From the IMG/VR virus record IMGVR_UViG_3300010401_000011, positions 1 to 54,259 of that record: DNA of 54,259 nt, one strand, 5' to 3'. The notes below the pieces were generated by a model that had not been told where the DNA came from, made no database searches, and saw only the letters and a list, made by a program, of their open reading frames with translations. Positions 16,340-24,174 of the stretch are shown piece after piece. The DNA is from a virus. A program made the position numbers and the translations under genes. Numbering within the stretch: the stretch's first letter is position 1; the number at the start of each line of letters is the position of its first letter.

Positions 16340-16836
16340 GCGTGGCGGATCAGCCCGGCAATCTCACGTTCAGCGAGTTGGCCTGGGTGCGACGCATGAT
16401 GACCGTCGACCAGGTGGGCGGCACCGAGCTGCACAGCGAGCAGCAACTCGGCTCCCGCGCCAAGCTCTTCGATGGCGTCGACCGGCAGATCCGGGCCCGG
16501 GTGGCAGCAACCATGCCGGGCGTCCTGAGTGACGCTCGCGAGCAGATCCTGGCTCAACTCGGCCCCGAGAAGCTGACGGCCGTGGTCGAGAAGCACCGGG
16601 ACGACGTGGCCAAGCGCATCGGCAAGCTCGAACGGCAGTTCGAACTCGAGGCGGGCAACCTCATCGATCGGGCCGTGGAACGAGCGCTCACGCTCGCGGG
16701 TGACCTCATCGTGTCCCGCATCGAAAAGCGAGTGCGCACCGTCGTCGCAACCGAGTGCGCCAAACAACTCCGGCGGGTCATGAATCCGCCCAAGGCCGCA
16801 ACGGCCCCAACCAACCGAAAAAGGAAATCCCCATGA
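16333..16836 (+). CDS. Hypothetical helical protein
   Basis: A 167-residue protein with GTG at 16333 overlapping the preceding stop; a second GTG at 16342 is also possible. Residues about 50-150 are strongly helical with Arg/Glu heptads, ending in a Lys/Arg-rich tail (NRKRKSP). It may bind nucleic acid or form a coiled coil. No family recognised. Confidence 0.6.
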   Translation: MLSVADQPGNLTFSELAWVRRMMTVDQVGGTELHSEQQLGSRAKLFDGVDRQIRARVAATMPGVLSDAREQILAQLGPEKLTAVVEKHRDDVAKRIGKLERQFELEAGNLIDRAVERALTLAGDLIVSRIEKRVRTVVATECAKQLRRVMNPPKAATAPTNRKRKSP

Positions 16837-17054
16837 CCGAGAACGAACTCGCCCGCGTCACCAAGCTCCGGGCCCGCATCACGGACCTCAAGGCCAAGGT
16901 GCAGACCGAGCGCGCCGCCAAGGCCGCGATCAAGGCGGAAGCGAAAGAGGCCATCGCGGCCATGAAGAGCAAGACCAAGACCGCCCCGGTCAAGGCCAAG
17001 CCGAGCCGCGCGCGCCGCCAGACCCGAAGCCAGTCCGCTTCCGCCGCTGCCTGA
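16833..17054 (+). CDS. Small Lys/Ala-rich basic protein
   Basis: A 73-residue protein, helical in the first half and Lys/Ala/Arg-rich at the end, reminiscent of histone-H1-like or other DNA-compacting tails. AAGGAAA lies 8 bases before the ATG. Possible role in condensing or binding virion DNA; inference from composition only. Confidence 0.6.
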   Translation: MTENELARVTKLRARITDLKAKVQTERAAKAAIKAEAKEAIAAMKSKTKTAPVKAKPSRARRQTRSQSASAAA

Positions 17055-17062
17055 GCCGCCTC

Positions 17063-17866
17063 ATGTTTTTGCGCCCACAATCCGAGCTCGGTTGGCTGAT
17101 GCTTCAATGGCTGGCCGTGCTCGTGTTGGGGCATAACGTGCAGAAGGATCCGAGCCTGCTCGGTGGTAGCCGGCGGGGCGGAAAGACGGCGGCGCTGGTT
17201 TCGCGGCAGGGTAACCATGAAGCCGCCAAGCCGCGCCAGGTAAAGCCACGCGACCCGGGCAGCTTCACGCTCGGGCCCGCCCCGCTCTGGTGGCTCTCGT
17301 TCGCGAGCGAAGCGGACGTGTTCCTGGGCCTGGCCATCGTGGAGGCCCGGAACCATACCGAGGCCGTCCAGCGCACGCTCACGCTCGGCATCAACCCGGG
17401 CGGGCAGGTGGCGGCCATCGAAATCCCCGCGGACTTACGCGCCACACACGAGCCCTACCGGGACCGGCTGCTCACCGAGGACGAGGCCCGTGCGCTCGAG
17501 GCCAAGCCGATCCGCGAGTGGGAAGAGACGGGTGACCTCACGCCCGAGATGCTCGAACACCTGGCAGCGTCCGGGCAACTCGTCACGCACACCCAGCCGC
17601 CACCCGAGTTTGACGCGACCGCTTTCCTCGAACGCCATTACGGCCCGCTCAAGGCAGCCCTCGGGGAGTCCCGGCTCCGTGAGTTCAGCGATCGGCTAGC
17701 CGCGCTCGCCCTGACCGACCCGCGCGACGAGGGTGCCGGGTATGTCGACCCGGCAACGGGCGAGCCTGACGAGGCGCTCTACAAGGTCCCTGGCGCGCTA
17801 CTGAACGTGACCCGCGCGTTTGCCGTGGAGATGGGGCTCGATCCGGAGAAGCTCGAGCGCGTATGA
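17063..17866 (+). CDS. Hypothetical protein
   Basis: A 267-residue frame. Residues about 70-115 (LGPAPLWWLSFASEADVFLG onward) look like a folded domain seen in uncharacterised phage proteins. The first 45 residues include a hydrophobic helix and GSRRGGKT, which fits a Walker A pattern, but no matching Walker B is visible, so I do not call an ATPase. The start is uncertain; no clear ribosome site precedes 17063. The stop overlaps the next ATG. Confidence 0.55.
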   Translation: MFLRPQSELGWLMLQWLAVLVLGHNVQKDPSLLGGSRRGGKTAALVSRQGNHEAAKPRQVKPRDPGSFTLGPAPLWWLSFASEADVFLGLAIVEARNHTEAVQRTLTLGINPGGQVAAIEIPADLRATHEPYRDRLLTEDEARALEAKPIREWEETGDLTPEMLEHLAASGQLVTHTQPPPEFDATAFLERHYGPLKAALGESRLREFSDRLAALALTDPRDEGAGYVDPATGEPDEALYKVPGALLNVTRAFAVEMGLDPEKLERV

Positions 17867-18072
17867 AAGCCGCCGCCCGCCAGGACTGGCGCCTGTCCCC
17901 GATCGGCGCCGAGCCGACGTGGCCCGCGGAGTGGGAGGCCAAGTACCGGGGACGCTGGCAGACCCGCACCGACGAGAAAGGGCTCTTCCCGGCGCCGGCA
18001 CCACCCAAGCCCCGCCCGCCCAAGCGCGACGAGTGCCAGTTCTTCATCATCATTGCCCGGCGGCCCACATGA
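17863..18072 (+). CDS. Small hypothetical protein
   Basis: A 69-residue protein, Trp- and Pro-rich (PTWPAEWEAKY), with a hydrophobic C-terminal patch (FFIIIARR). ATG overlaps the previous TGA and the TGA overlaps the next ATG. No family recognised. Confidence 0.55.
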   Translation: MKAAARQDWRLSPIGAEPTWPAEWEAKYRGRWQTRTDEKGLFPAPAPPKPRPPKRDECQFFIIIARRPT

Positions 18073-18311
18073 ACTGGCAGGCCCTCATCCGCTCGGCCGC
18101 GGTCGCGCGCTTTTACAAGACGGGGCTGTGTGATCCATTCAAGCTGGCGCGCGGGGACTTGCTTCGATTGCTGGCCGAGGTCACGGGCTGGACGCCGCGC
18201 GATCGGGACATGATGCTACGTGGCGAGGGCTTCCTACGCTTACAAGTGCGCGTCTACGTGCCGGAGCTGCAAATGCAAATCATGGTCGACGAGTGGGAGA
18301 AGGCGGCGTGA
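18069..18311 (+). CDS. Small hypothetical protein
   Basis: An 80-residue helical protein beginning at the ATG that overlaps the previous stop. No recognised domain. An upstream in-frame start at 17820 would overlap two other genes and is rejected. Overlaps the next GTG start by four bases. Confidence 0.55.
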   Translation: MNWQALIRSAAVARFYKTGLCDPFKLARGDLLRLLAEVTGWTPRDRDMMLRGEGFLRLQVRVYVPELQMQIMVDEWEKAA

Positions 18312-18640
18312 GCAAGGCTGCCGAGATGGCCGCCGACTGGTGGACGGAGCGCCTGCAACAGGGCGACAAGGCCGCGTTTCGGGCAGCGCTCTTGCCGCTC
18401 ATCGATGCGGAGCTGACCGAGCATGGTATCTGCCGTCTCGATTGCGACTACGACCCGCGCGGGGCGCTACTCGAAGCCGTGCACGCGGCGGGCTTGGAGT
18501 GCAAGGGCTTCATGTTCTCAGCCAAGGGCATCTTGCCCACCAAGCATTCGCTTCGCGTGACCCTCACCGAACTCGAGCCGAAAGAGGGTTACGGCAACTG
18601 GACGCCGACCATCAAGGTCGAGGAAGGGACGGAGCGGTGA
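18308..18640 (+). CDS. Hypothetical protein
   Basis: A 110-residue protein starting at GTG 18308 (GTGA overlap). The segment YDPRGALLEAVHAAGLECKG and the later GILPTKHSLRV recur in small uncharacterised phage proteins located in head gene clusters; the function is not known to me. The GTG was preferred over an ATG-like start at 18293 because of the stop-start overlap. Confidence 0.65.
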   Translation: MSKAAEMAADWWTERLQQGDKAAFRAALLPLIDAELTEHGICRLDCDYDPRGALLEAVHAAGLECKGFMFSAKGILPTKHSLRVTLTELEPKEGYGNWTPTIKVEEGTER

Positions 18641-19071
18641 GCGAACTCGACGAGTGTTTGAACAAGTGGCTCGACGATGACCGCATGGTCCGGAGCCTGT
18701 GCGAGACCGTGGCGATGAATAGCCCGGGAGCGGCGGCGGCCATGGCGCTGGTGCTCAAGACTTACAACGCGCGGGTCGAGTCAATCGAGATGCTCCGCGT
18801 CCAAGTCGGCCGCACCGAGATGGCGCTCGACCAGGCCGAGTCGCGATGCCTGACGCTAGAGGGTGCCAAGGACTCGCTACGCGCTCGCCTCGAGCGGGTG
18901 CGGGTCGCCTATGACCGGTGGAGCCGTAACGCCTCACCGTCGGGCGAGTTCGAGGCAGAGATGCGCGCCGCCCTTGGTCCCGAGCCCGCCCCAACGCTCG
19001 AAGCCCTCGACGAGGGCTGGACCGCGCTCCACCGGGCGATCGACGAGGACGCCGTCCCCGATCCGGAGTAG
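18637..19071 (+). CDS. Hypothetical coiled-coil protein
   Basis: A 144-residue protein starting at GTG (GTGA overlap). Residues about 45-95 have leucine/arginine heptads (RLRVQVGRTE-like, then RARLERVRVAYDRW), suggesting coiled coil. It stops with TAG at 19069-19071; that TAG is also the first half of a TAGGCT hexamer that resembles a -10 element for the next gene. Confidence 0.6.
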   Translation: MSELDECLNKWLDDDRMVRSLCETVAMNSPGAAAAMALVLKTYNARVESIEMLRVQVGRTEMALDQAESRCLTLEGAKDSLRARLERVRVAYDRWSRNASPSGEFEAEMRAALGPEPAPTLEALDEGWTALHRAIDEDAVPDPE

Positions 19072-19083
19072 GCTTCCGCCCCA
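19069..19083 (+). promoter_or_regulatory. Possible -10 element close to the start of the membrane protein gene
   Basis: TAGGCT at 19069-19074 fits TAnnnT and lies eight bases before the ATG at 19083, a spacing seen for leaderless transcripts in some bacterial groups. The -35 position is weak (AGGACG). A similar TAAGCT at 19296-19301 lies six bases before the next ATG. Confidence 0.3.
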
Positions 19084-19262
19084 TGTCGCTCATCTCGATC
19101 CTTGTCGTGCTCGTCATTGCAGGGCTCGTGCTCTGGGCTGTGAGTCAATTCCCGCTCGATGCCACCATCGTCCGCATCATCCGCGTGGTCGTCGTCGTGT
19201 TCGTGGTCTTGTGGCTCTTGCAGGCGCTCGGGCTGCTCGGGCACGTCGTCCAGATCCGGTGA
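19083..19262 (+). CDS. Two-helix membrane protein, Thivi_2564-like
   Basis: A 59-residue protein with two hydrophobic helices (about residues 3-18 and 30-52), an ILVVLVIAG helix and a VVVVVFVVLWLLQALGLL helix joined by a short polar loop (QFPLDATIVRIIR). The pattern matches the small Thivi_2564 family of membrane proteins. In phages such proteins could serve as holin-like pore formers or membrane modulators. It is far from the endolysin, so a lysis role is only one possibility. A TAGGCT hexamer lies eight bases before the ATG. Confidence 0.7.
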   Translation: MSLISILVVLVIAGLVLWAVSQFPLDATIVRIIRVVVVVFVVLWLLQALGLLGHVVQIR

Positions 19263-19307
19263 GGGCGCGACCTGCCCGCCCGCCCCGTTCGGTGGTAAGC
19301 TCCCGCC

Positions 19308-19871
19308 ATGAGCATCGAGAAAGAGCTCGCCCGGCGCCGCTTCCAGACGAGCGCCGACGGCATCCAGCGCCGGCACCGCCAGGCGCAAGAAACCGCCGCG
19401 CGCCTATCCCGCACGGTGACGCAAACGAGCCAGCCCAACGGCGTGCACCCGTCCTTCCGGGGCCAGATCGAGGCGGCTCAGCTCAAGGCCAAGGCCATCG
19501 CCGACGCGCCCCTCACGCGCCCTGACCTCGACCACGTGCTCGGCAAGCTCCGGGAGCAAGGCAAGCTGCCGCCCGTGGAGAAGCCCGACAATGTGGGATA
19601 CGAGCCGACCCCGGAGGAAATCCTAGGCGAGCTAGCCGCGTCCCCCGGCTCCGATCCGGCGGGGCTCGAGGACAGCCCGAGCGTGGACGATGTCCTGGCA
19701 TCCGGTGACGGCTCCGGTGATGACGCCGGCAGTGACGGCGACGCGGGCTGGGACGCCCCGCCAGCCCCGGGGATTGCCCCTGCCGGCACGCACCCACCCC
19801 CGGCACCGAACACGACGGTTGCGCTGCCCGGCCCGGTGCGGCACCATGTTGGTAAGCGCGGCCGCAAGTAG
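19308..19871 (+). CDS. Hypothetical protein, possible scaffold/capsid-assembly helper
   Basis: A 187-residue protein directly before the major capsid gene. The N-terminal 60 residues are basic and helical (EKELARRRFQ); residues about 95-160 are acidic and disordered (EDSPSVDDVLASGDGSGDD), then proline-rich, ending in a short basic tail (GKRGRK). An acidic disordered middle with a small basic C-terminus is typical of scaffolding proteins, so this is a rival to the protein at 10784. Stop TAG. Confidence 0.55.
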   Translation: MSIEKELARRRFQTSADGIQRRHRQAQETAARLSRTVTQTSQPNGVHPSFRGQIEAAQLKAKAIADAPLTRPDLDHVLGKLREQGKLPPVEKPDNVGYEPTPEEILGELAASPGSDPAGLEDSPSVDDVLASGDGSGDDAGSDGDAGWDAPPAPGIAPAGTHPPPAPNTTVALPGPVRHHVGKRGRK

Positions 19872-19897
19872 CGGTATCGCGCCCGGCTAGCGAACGA

Positions 19898-19918
19898 GGC
19901 CCCTCATGCGGCGGGGCC
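19898..19918 (+). terminator. Hairpin upstream of the capsid gene
   Basis: Inverted repeat GGCCCC (19898-19903) and GGGGCC (19913-19918) with a nine-base loop, in the 267-base gap after the protein at 19308. No T-run follows, so it may be an attenuator or RNA-processing site rather than a strong terminator. The remainder of the gap (to 20138) shows no ORF with a ribosome site and probably holds a capsid promoter that I could not define. Confidence 0.35.
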
Positions 19919-20138
19919 CGCTCGTGTGTCACCGTCAATCTCGGCGCTGCCTTCGCGAGCAGCCCCCCGAGTAGTCACCGCGGGGAAGCGTGACCGTGTC
20001 CACGGCGGACGTTTAAACGCTCGACGGCTCGTTCTGAGCAATGGCGGGGCCGTACCCCTGCCCACCCAGCACCGCAACTAGGGTCCGCGCAGCCTGGCGA
20101 ATTGGCTGTCCACCCCCAAGTGCTGGAGTGCAACGGCC

Positions 20139-21425
20139 ATGTCGGACGTCACGTTCGCGACCAATTTCCTCAACATCTCTTATGTTGACGGCGATCTAAT
20201 TCATCAGGCGTCAGTACGCGCCAACCCCTCGATCAAGCTCTTCACCATCAAGGAAGCCGGCGGCTCAGCCGTGGACTCCCGGTTCATGTTGCGCGGCGCT
20301 GCCGGCATGAGCGGCAACCTCACCGACGCGCAAGCCATCGCGGCTCAGAACAAGAACGGCCGCCACTACAGCTGGAACGTCCCGTTCGGTAAGACCCGCG
20401 GATCTTTCCGGATCCCCTACGAGGACATCATGGCCTCGAAGCTCGACGAGGCCGCCGAAGGCAAGGCCCTCGAGATCGAGATGGAGAAGGGCGTGGCCGA
20501 GTGCGGGAGCAAGCTCGTGCAGTTGCTCTTCGGTCGCTCGGGTCTCGCGGGCGGGCTCGGCGTCTACACGGAAGCGGCTTCCGGGGACTTCCCGACGTTT
20601 GCCATCCGCTTCACGGACGGTTCGGACGCGCGCAACTTCCAGCCCGGTGACAACATCGTCATCGCAGCGGGCACGGGCGAGAGCGCTCAGAGCCTGGTCG
20701 GGGACGTCGGCTACGTGCTCGATGCGGATGTCGAGGACGGCTTCGTCCGCGTTGCAGGTCTCTCCGATCCGGACACGGCGGGCAACCCCGGCGGCTGGGT
20801 CACGGGCACGACCTACTACGTGTTCAACCTCGGCCTGCACGGCAACGGCGCTCAGTCGGATGTCATCATCCCGATCGAGGCGTACCTGCCCGCGTCCCGC
20901 GCCAACGACACGTTCCTCGGCGTAGCCCGCTCCGACTCGTCCTCGCTCTCGGGCGCGCGCCTGAGCACGGCGGAAGAGACCGGCAGCATCGCGACCAGGG
21001 CCAAGCGGCTCATCACCAAGATGCGCGGCCGCTACACGGACATTGCCAAGATGGCCAACAAGGTCGTGCTCAACTCGGAAGACTTCGGCACGTGTGACGA
21101 GGATCTGAACGCGCAAGTCGTTCGCTCTCCCGCCATGACCACCGAGAGCGGCTACGAGGCGATGACCATCAACACCGCCAACGGCAAGACGGAGCTCATC
21201 AGTGAGCCCTATAAGAACAAGGGCTCGGGCTTCGTTCTGTCGCCGTCCTCGCTCGTGCTCTATAGCCAGCTGGGCAAGGGCCTGTTGCTGGACTTGGTCC
21301 GGCACAACGGCAACGTGACGCGGTTGATGGAGGGCTCGAACGATCTCGAGGTCCGCACCTTCTCCGCCCTGGCCAACACCATCGGAGCTCCTTTCGCCCA
21401 CGGCCGTTTCGCAACGACCGGCTGA
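20139..21425 (+). CDS. Major capsid protein
   Basis: A 428-residue protein that forms the icosahedral shell. It carries the features of the HK97-like phage capsid group seen in podoviruses: an N-terminal arm, an E-loop region rich in Gly/Asn with RHYSWNVPFGKTRGSFRI, and a long helix (ALEIEMEKGVAECGSKLVQL) followed by beta segments with FNLGLHG. GGAG lies ten bases before the ATG. It has its own upstream gap, consistent with strong separate expression, and is followed by a decoration-like protein. Assignment rests on size, composition, context and resemblance to podoviral capsids. Confidence 0.82.
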   Translation: MSDVTFATNFLNISYVDGDLIHQASVRANPSIKLFTIKEAGGSAVDSRFMLRGAAGMSGNLTDAQAIAAQNKNGRHYSWNVPFGKTRGSFRIPYEDIMASKLDEAAEGKALEIEMEKGVAECGSKLVQLLFGRSGLAGGLGVYTEAASGDFPTFAIRFTDGSDARNFQPGDNIVIAAGTGESAQSLVGDVGYVLDADVEDGFVRVAGLSDPDTAGNPGGWVTGTTYYVFNLGLHGNGAQSDVIIPIEAYLPASRANDTFLGVARSDSSSLSGARLSTAEETGSIATRAKRLITKMRGRYTDIAKMANKVVLNSEDFGTCDEDLNAQVVRSPAMTTESGYEAMTINTANGKTELISEPYKNKGSGFVLSPSSLVLYSQLGKGLLLDLVRHNGNVTRLMEGSNDLEVRTFSALANTIGAPFAHGRFATTG

Positions 21426-21457
21426 GCTCGGCTCCGCCAGAAAGGAGAACCGACAAC

Positions 21458-21856
21458 ATGTCCATCTCGGAATGTGGAACGCCGGTACGCGGCTCGGGCA
21501 AGGACCTCACGGTCTGGAAGCTCGAGTGGACGTATACGGACGGGAGCGGCGCCGTGTCCCTCGACACGGCCCAAAGCGACCGGAGCCAGGCCGTGCCGAC
21601 GCCCGTGGCCGATGGCGGCACCGGCATCGTGAGCGTGACGTTTCCAAAAAGCCTTCGGGCCTGGATGCTGCACGGCTCGATCGAACCGGCGACGGAGGCG
21701 ACGCAAGCCAACATCCGGCACGCCGTCCCCGTCGACATCAGCGCCACGGCCGGCACGATGAAGCTCTACACGTACGCCATCACCACGGATCCGGCAGAAA
21801 CGGACCCGGAGAGTGGCTCGCGCGGACGGCTCACGTTGCTGCTCGAACGCCCCTGA
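21458..21856 (+). CDS. Putative capsid decoration/structural protein
   Basis: A 132-residue beta-rich protein with an excellent ribosome site (AAAGGAG, eleven bases before ATG). The alternating Val/Thr/Gly pattern resembles immunoglobulin-like or other surface beta domains. Direct position after the capsid gene suggests a decoration or head-stabilising protein. No specific family recognised. Confidence 0.6.
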   Translation: MSISECGTPVRGSGKDLTVWKLEWTYTDGSGAVSLDTAQSDRSQAVPTPVADGGTGIVSVTFPKSLRAWMLHGSIEPATEATQANIRHAVPVDISATAGTMKLYTYAITTDPAETDPESGSRGRLTLLLERP

Positions 21857-21936
21857 CCTCACCCCTCCCCACTCAACCCTTTGACGAGGCGGGCCCCTAA
21901 CGGCTCGCCCATGCCCTCGCACCGGAGATCAATCAC

Positions 21937-22815
21937 ATGACCGCTACACTGGCCTGGAAGACTGGCGATTTCGACCCCTACACCCGCGACCAAGCGAGCC
22001 GCTTTCGCCTGCTGGCTCTCGGCTTTCTCGGCGTCGGCACGGCTGCCGAGCGCGCCACGGCTCAGGCGTATTTGACCAAGTCCCCGGACTTCGCCGCCGA
22101 GGTGCAGGCGACGACCGACACGAGCAACCTGCAAGCCGTCGACTTGACGGACGAGGGCGTGACGTTCCCAGCCCGGACCATTCGGGAGATAACGCTCAAG
22201 AGCTGGTGCCTGACCGACAATGACACCTACTACTACGAGACCACCGAGAGCGTACTTGGCGGCACGACCCCGGTGCTGCTTGGGCAGAAGATTATCTCGG
22301 GCTGGGCCGAGGAAGCGGGGGTACCGAGCGAGTACGGCCGCGTGCACTTCGCCGCCACCATCACGGCCCTGACCACCATCACCACCATCTTCGCCAGCAA
22401 GGGCTATGCCCTGGGCGACATCGCCTCGGGCAAAGCCGATCTCAACGTGCCCCCCAATCGGCTCCTGCTCTGCAAGCAAGCGACCCTCGACGCCTCGGTC
22501 GTGAGCGTGACGGCCGCGGGCGTGCAGGTCGGCATCGACTACACGAACCTAGACGGGCTCGGCGCCGGCACGGGTGGCGTGGTCTTCTATGAGCAATTCA
22601 CGACCACGGACGTGCTCACGGATGACCCGAAGCTGGCGACCCGGCTCGATCTCGCGTTCGAGGTCTGGCCCGCGTTCAACCATCGCCTGGTCATGAACTC
22701 CAACAACGTCGAGGTGCAGGTGACCGGGCACGACAACATCGGCGACGACAACCTCAAGCACTACGTGGAGGTATACGTCGGGCCCGCCCGCGCGATCGGG
22801 TACTCCGCGGTCTAA
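21937..22815 (+). CDS. Putative structural protein downstream of capsid
   Basis: A 292-residue protein with GGAG before its ATG. It is Thr/Ala/Val-rich and looks beta-folded, with a central stretch (RTIREITLKSWCLTDNDTYY) and a C-terminal NHRLVMNSNNVEVQVTGHDN segment. It follows capsid and decoration genes and is followed by a strong terminator hairpin, so it is likely the last member of the head block. It may be a minor head protein or a head fibre; no family assigned. Confidence 0.6.
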   Translation: MTATLAWKTGDFDPYTRDQASRFRLLALGFLGVGTAAERATAQAYLTKSPDFAAEVQATTDTSNLQAVDLTDEGVTFPARTIREITLKSWCLTDNDTYYYETTESVLGGTTPVLLGQKIISGWAEEAGVPSEYGRVHFAATITALTTITTIFASKGYALGDIASGKADLNVPPNRLLLCKQATLDASVVSVTAAGVQVGIDYTNLDGLGAGTGGVVFYEQFTTTDVLTDDPKLATRLDLAFEVWPAFNHRLVMNSNNVEVQVTGHDNIGDDNLKHYVEVYVGPARAIGYSAV

Positions 22816-22822
22816 CGTTTTC

Positions 22823-22867
22823 CGGGGCGACGGGCGAGTTATTAAGCCTTTCGCGCTCGTCGCCCCG
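22823..22867 (+). terminator. Strong hairpin terminator after the capsid block
   Basis: Two 14-base arms, CGGGGCGACGGGCG (22823-22836) and CGCTCGTCGCCCCG (22854-22867), pair fully with one G-U pair and enclose a 17-base loop. A short AT-rich tail (TGAATTTCT) follows. It sits just after the stop of the gene at 21937 and would limit read-through from the highly expressed capsid genes. Confidence 0.7.
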
Positions 22868-22907
22868 TGAATTTCTACGAAAGGCTTTGCCCGGAAAGGC
22901 TCGCCCC

Positions 22908-23894
22908 ATGCTCATCATCGCCACCGTCCTACTCGGTCCCGGCACGGACAAGACCGTGGCCGACGCCATCGCGTCCGTCGCCGCACACGTGGACCGGTTC
23001 CTGTTCATCGAGAGCGGGGGCGGCGCCGCTCCCGTCTACGCCGCGCAAGCCGCGGCCATAAAGGCGGGCAAGCCCTACACCCTGACCGAGTACCAGTGGC
23101 AAGCCGACTACGGCAAGGCACGGCAGTTTGCGCTCGAGCAGGCCCGGGCGGACGGCGCCGACTACGCGCTCACGCTCGATCCGGACGAGCGCGTGGAGCT
23201 CGACGGCAGTGTCCGGAACATGCTCGAAGCGCACCCGACGGTGGACGTCTGGGCCGTGAAGGATCGGGACGACGGCTACTTCAAGGAACGCCTCATCCGG
23301 TGCGCCGCCGCCTGCCACTGGCACGGCACCGTGTGTGAGAACGTCATTGGCCACGGTGAGCGCAAGCGTTTGCAAGGGCACTTCTGGGAGGTGCCCAAGA
23401 CCCCCGAGCAACTGCAAGCCCGCTACGCCCGCGGCGTCACCAGCATGCGCGCCCTCATCGACCAGGGCGAGGAGACCTATAAGTGGTATCGCCACATGGG
23501 CACGTGCCTGATGGGTCTCGGTCGGCGCGAGGAAGCGCTCGGCGCGTACCGGCGCGCCCGTGAATTGGCGCTCACGCCCGAGGACCAAGCATGGTCGAGC
23601 TACCTCATTTGCGAGCAACTCGTGCTCCGGGAAGAGCACGACGAGGCCAAACGCATGGCCGCGCTCGCGCTCGCGGACCATGGCGGATTCGTGCCCGAGT
23701 TCGGCTGGATTATCGCGTTCGTGGACTTCAAGGCGGGCAAGTTCCAGAACGCCTCGCGTTGGGCTCAGCTGGCGCTGAACTGCCCACCCGACGGCACGCG
23801 CGTGAGCTTCCGCGGCAAAAACTACATTCAGGGCTGCCGCAACCTGCTCTTTACCATCCACTCGGCGCCGGCTCAGGCCGAGCAAGCCGCTTGA
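22908..23894 (+). CDS. GT2-family glycosyltransferase with TPR repeats
   Basis: A 328-residue enzyme. The N-terminal half is a GT-A glycosyltransferase fold: the beta-strand start MLIIATVLLGPG, a long substrate region with YQWQADYGKARQF, and the metal-binding motif TLDPDERVEL (Asp91, Asp93). The C-terminal part (about residues 165-290) has TPR-like helices such as RREEALGAYRRARELAL. It would transfer a sugar from a nucleotide donor to a protein or surface glycan. Location between capsid and adaptor genes suggests a virion protein or a structure presented by the phage as acceptor, though lysogenic conversion of host surface is another option. GGAAAGG precedes the ATG by 10 bases; an alternative in-frame start lies at 22887. 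Confidence 0.78.
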   Translation: MLIIATVLLGPGTDKTVADAIASVAAHVDRFLFIESGGGAAPVYAAQAAAIKAGKPYTLTEYQWQADYGKARQFALEQARADGADYALTLDPDERVELDGSVRNMLEAHPTVDVWAVKDRDDGYFKERLIRCAAACHWHGTVCENVIGHGERKRLQGHFWEVPKTPEQLQARYARGVTSMRALIDQGEETYKWYRHMGTCLMGLGRREEALGAYRRARELALTPEDQAWSSYLICEQLVLREEHDEAKRMAALALADHGGFVPEFGWIIAFVDFKAGKFQNASRWAQLALNCPPDGTRVSFRGKNYIQGCRNLLFTIHSAPAQAEQAA

Positions 23895-23907
23895 AAGGAC
23901 AACGACC

Positions 23908-24165
23908 ATGGCCACCAAGGAACCGGACTACGATGCGATGGCAGACACGGCGGACGAGCCCACGGGCGCGCTCGCGCTCGGGGATGACGAGGAAGAGAGC
24001 GACCTCGACGCGGAGTTCCTCATGCACGCCAAGGAAGCTGGGCTTTCCGAGCCGCAAGCCCGGGCCATGAAGCTTGCCATCGAACGGTGCGTCGAACTCA
24101 AGGGCTCCGGCGACTACGGTGCCGAGGACGACGAGCCCGACGCCGACGACGAAGCGGCGGAGTAA
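23908..24165 (+). CDS. Small acidic protein
   Basis: An 85-residue, strongly acidic protein (Asp/Glu clusters at both ends) with one helical centre (AGLSEPQARAMKLAIERCVE). AAAGGA precedes the ATG. No family recognised. The acidic ends might mimic nucleic acid or mask a positively charged partner, which is speculation. Confidence 0.65.
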   Translation: MATKEPDYDAMADTADEPTGALALGDDEEESDLDAEFLMHAKEAGLSEPQARAMKLAIERCVELKGSGDYGAEDDEPDADDEAAE

Positions 24166-24174
24166 CCCGGCCCC

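Noticed and set aside
17168-17194. Walker A-like GSRRGGKT in the protein at 17063
   Set aside because: No Walker B or other NTPase motif follows and the N-terminal start is uncertain.
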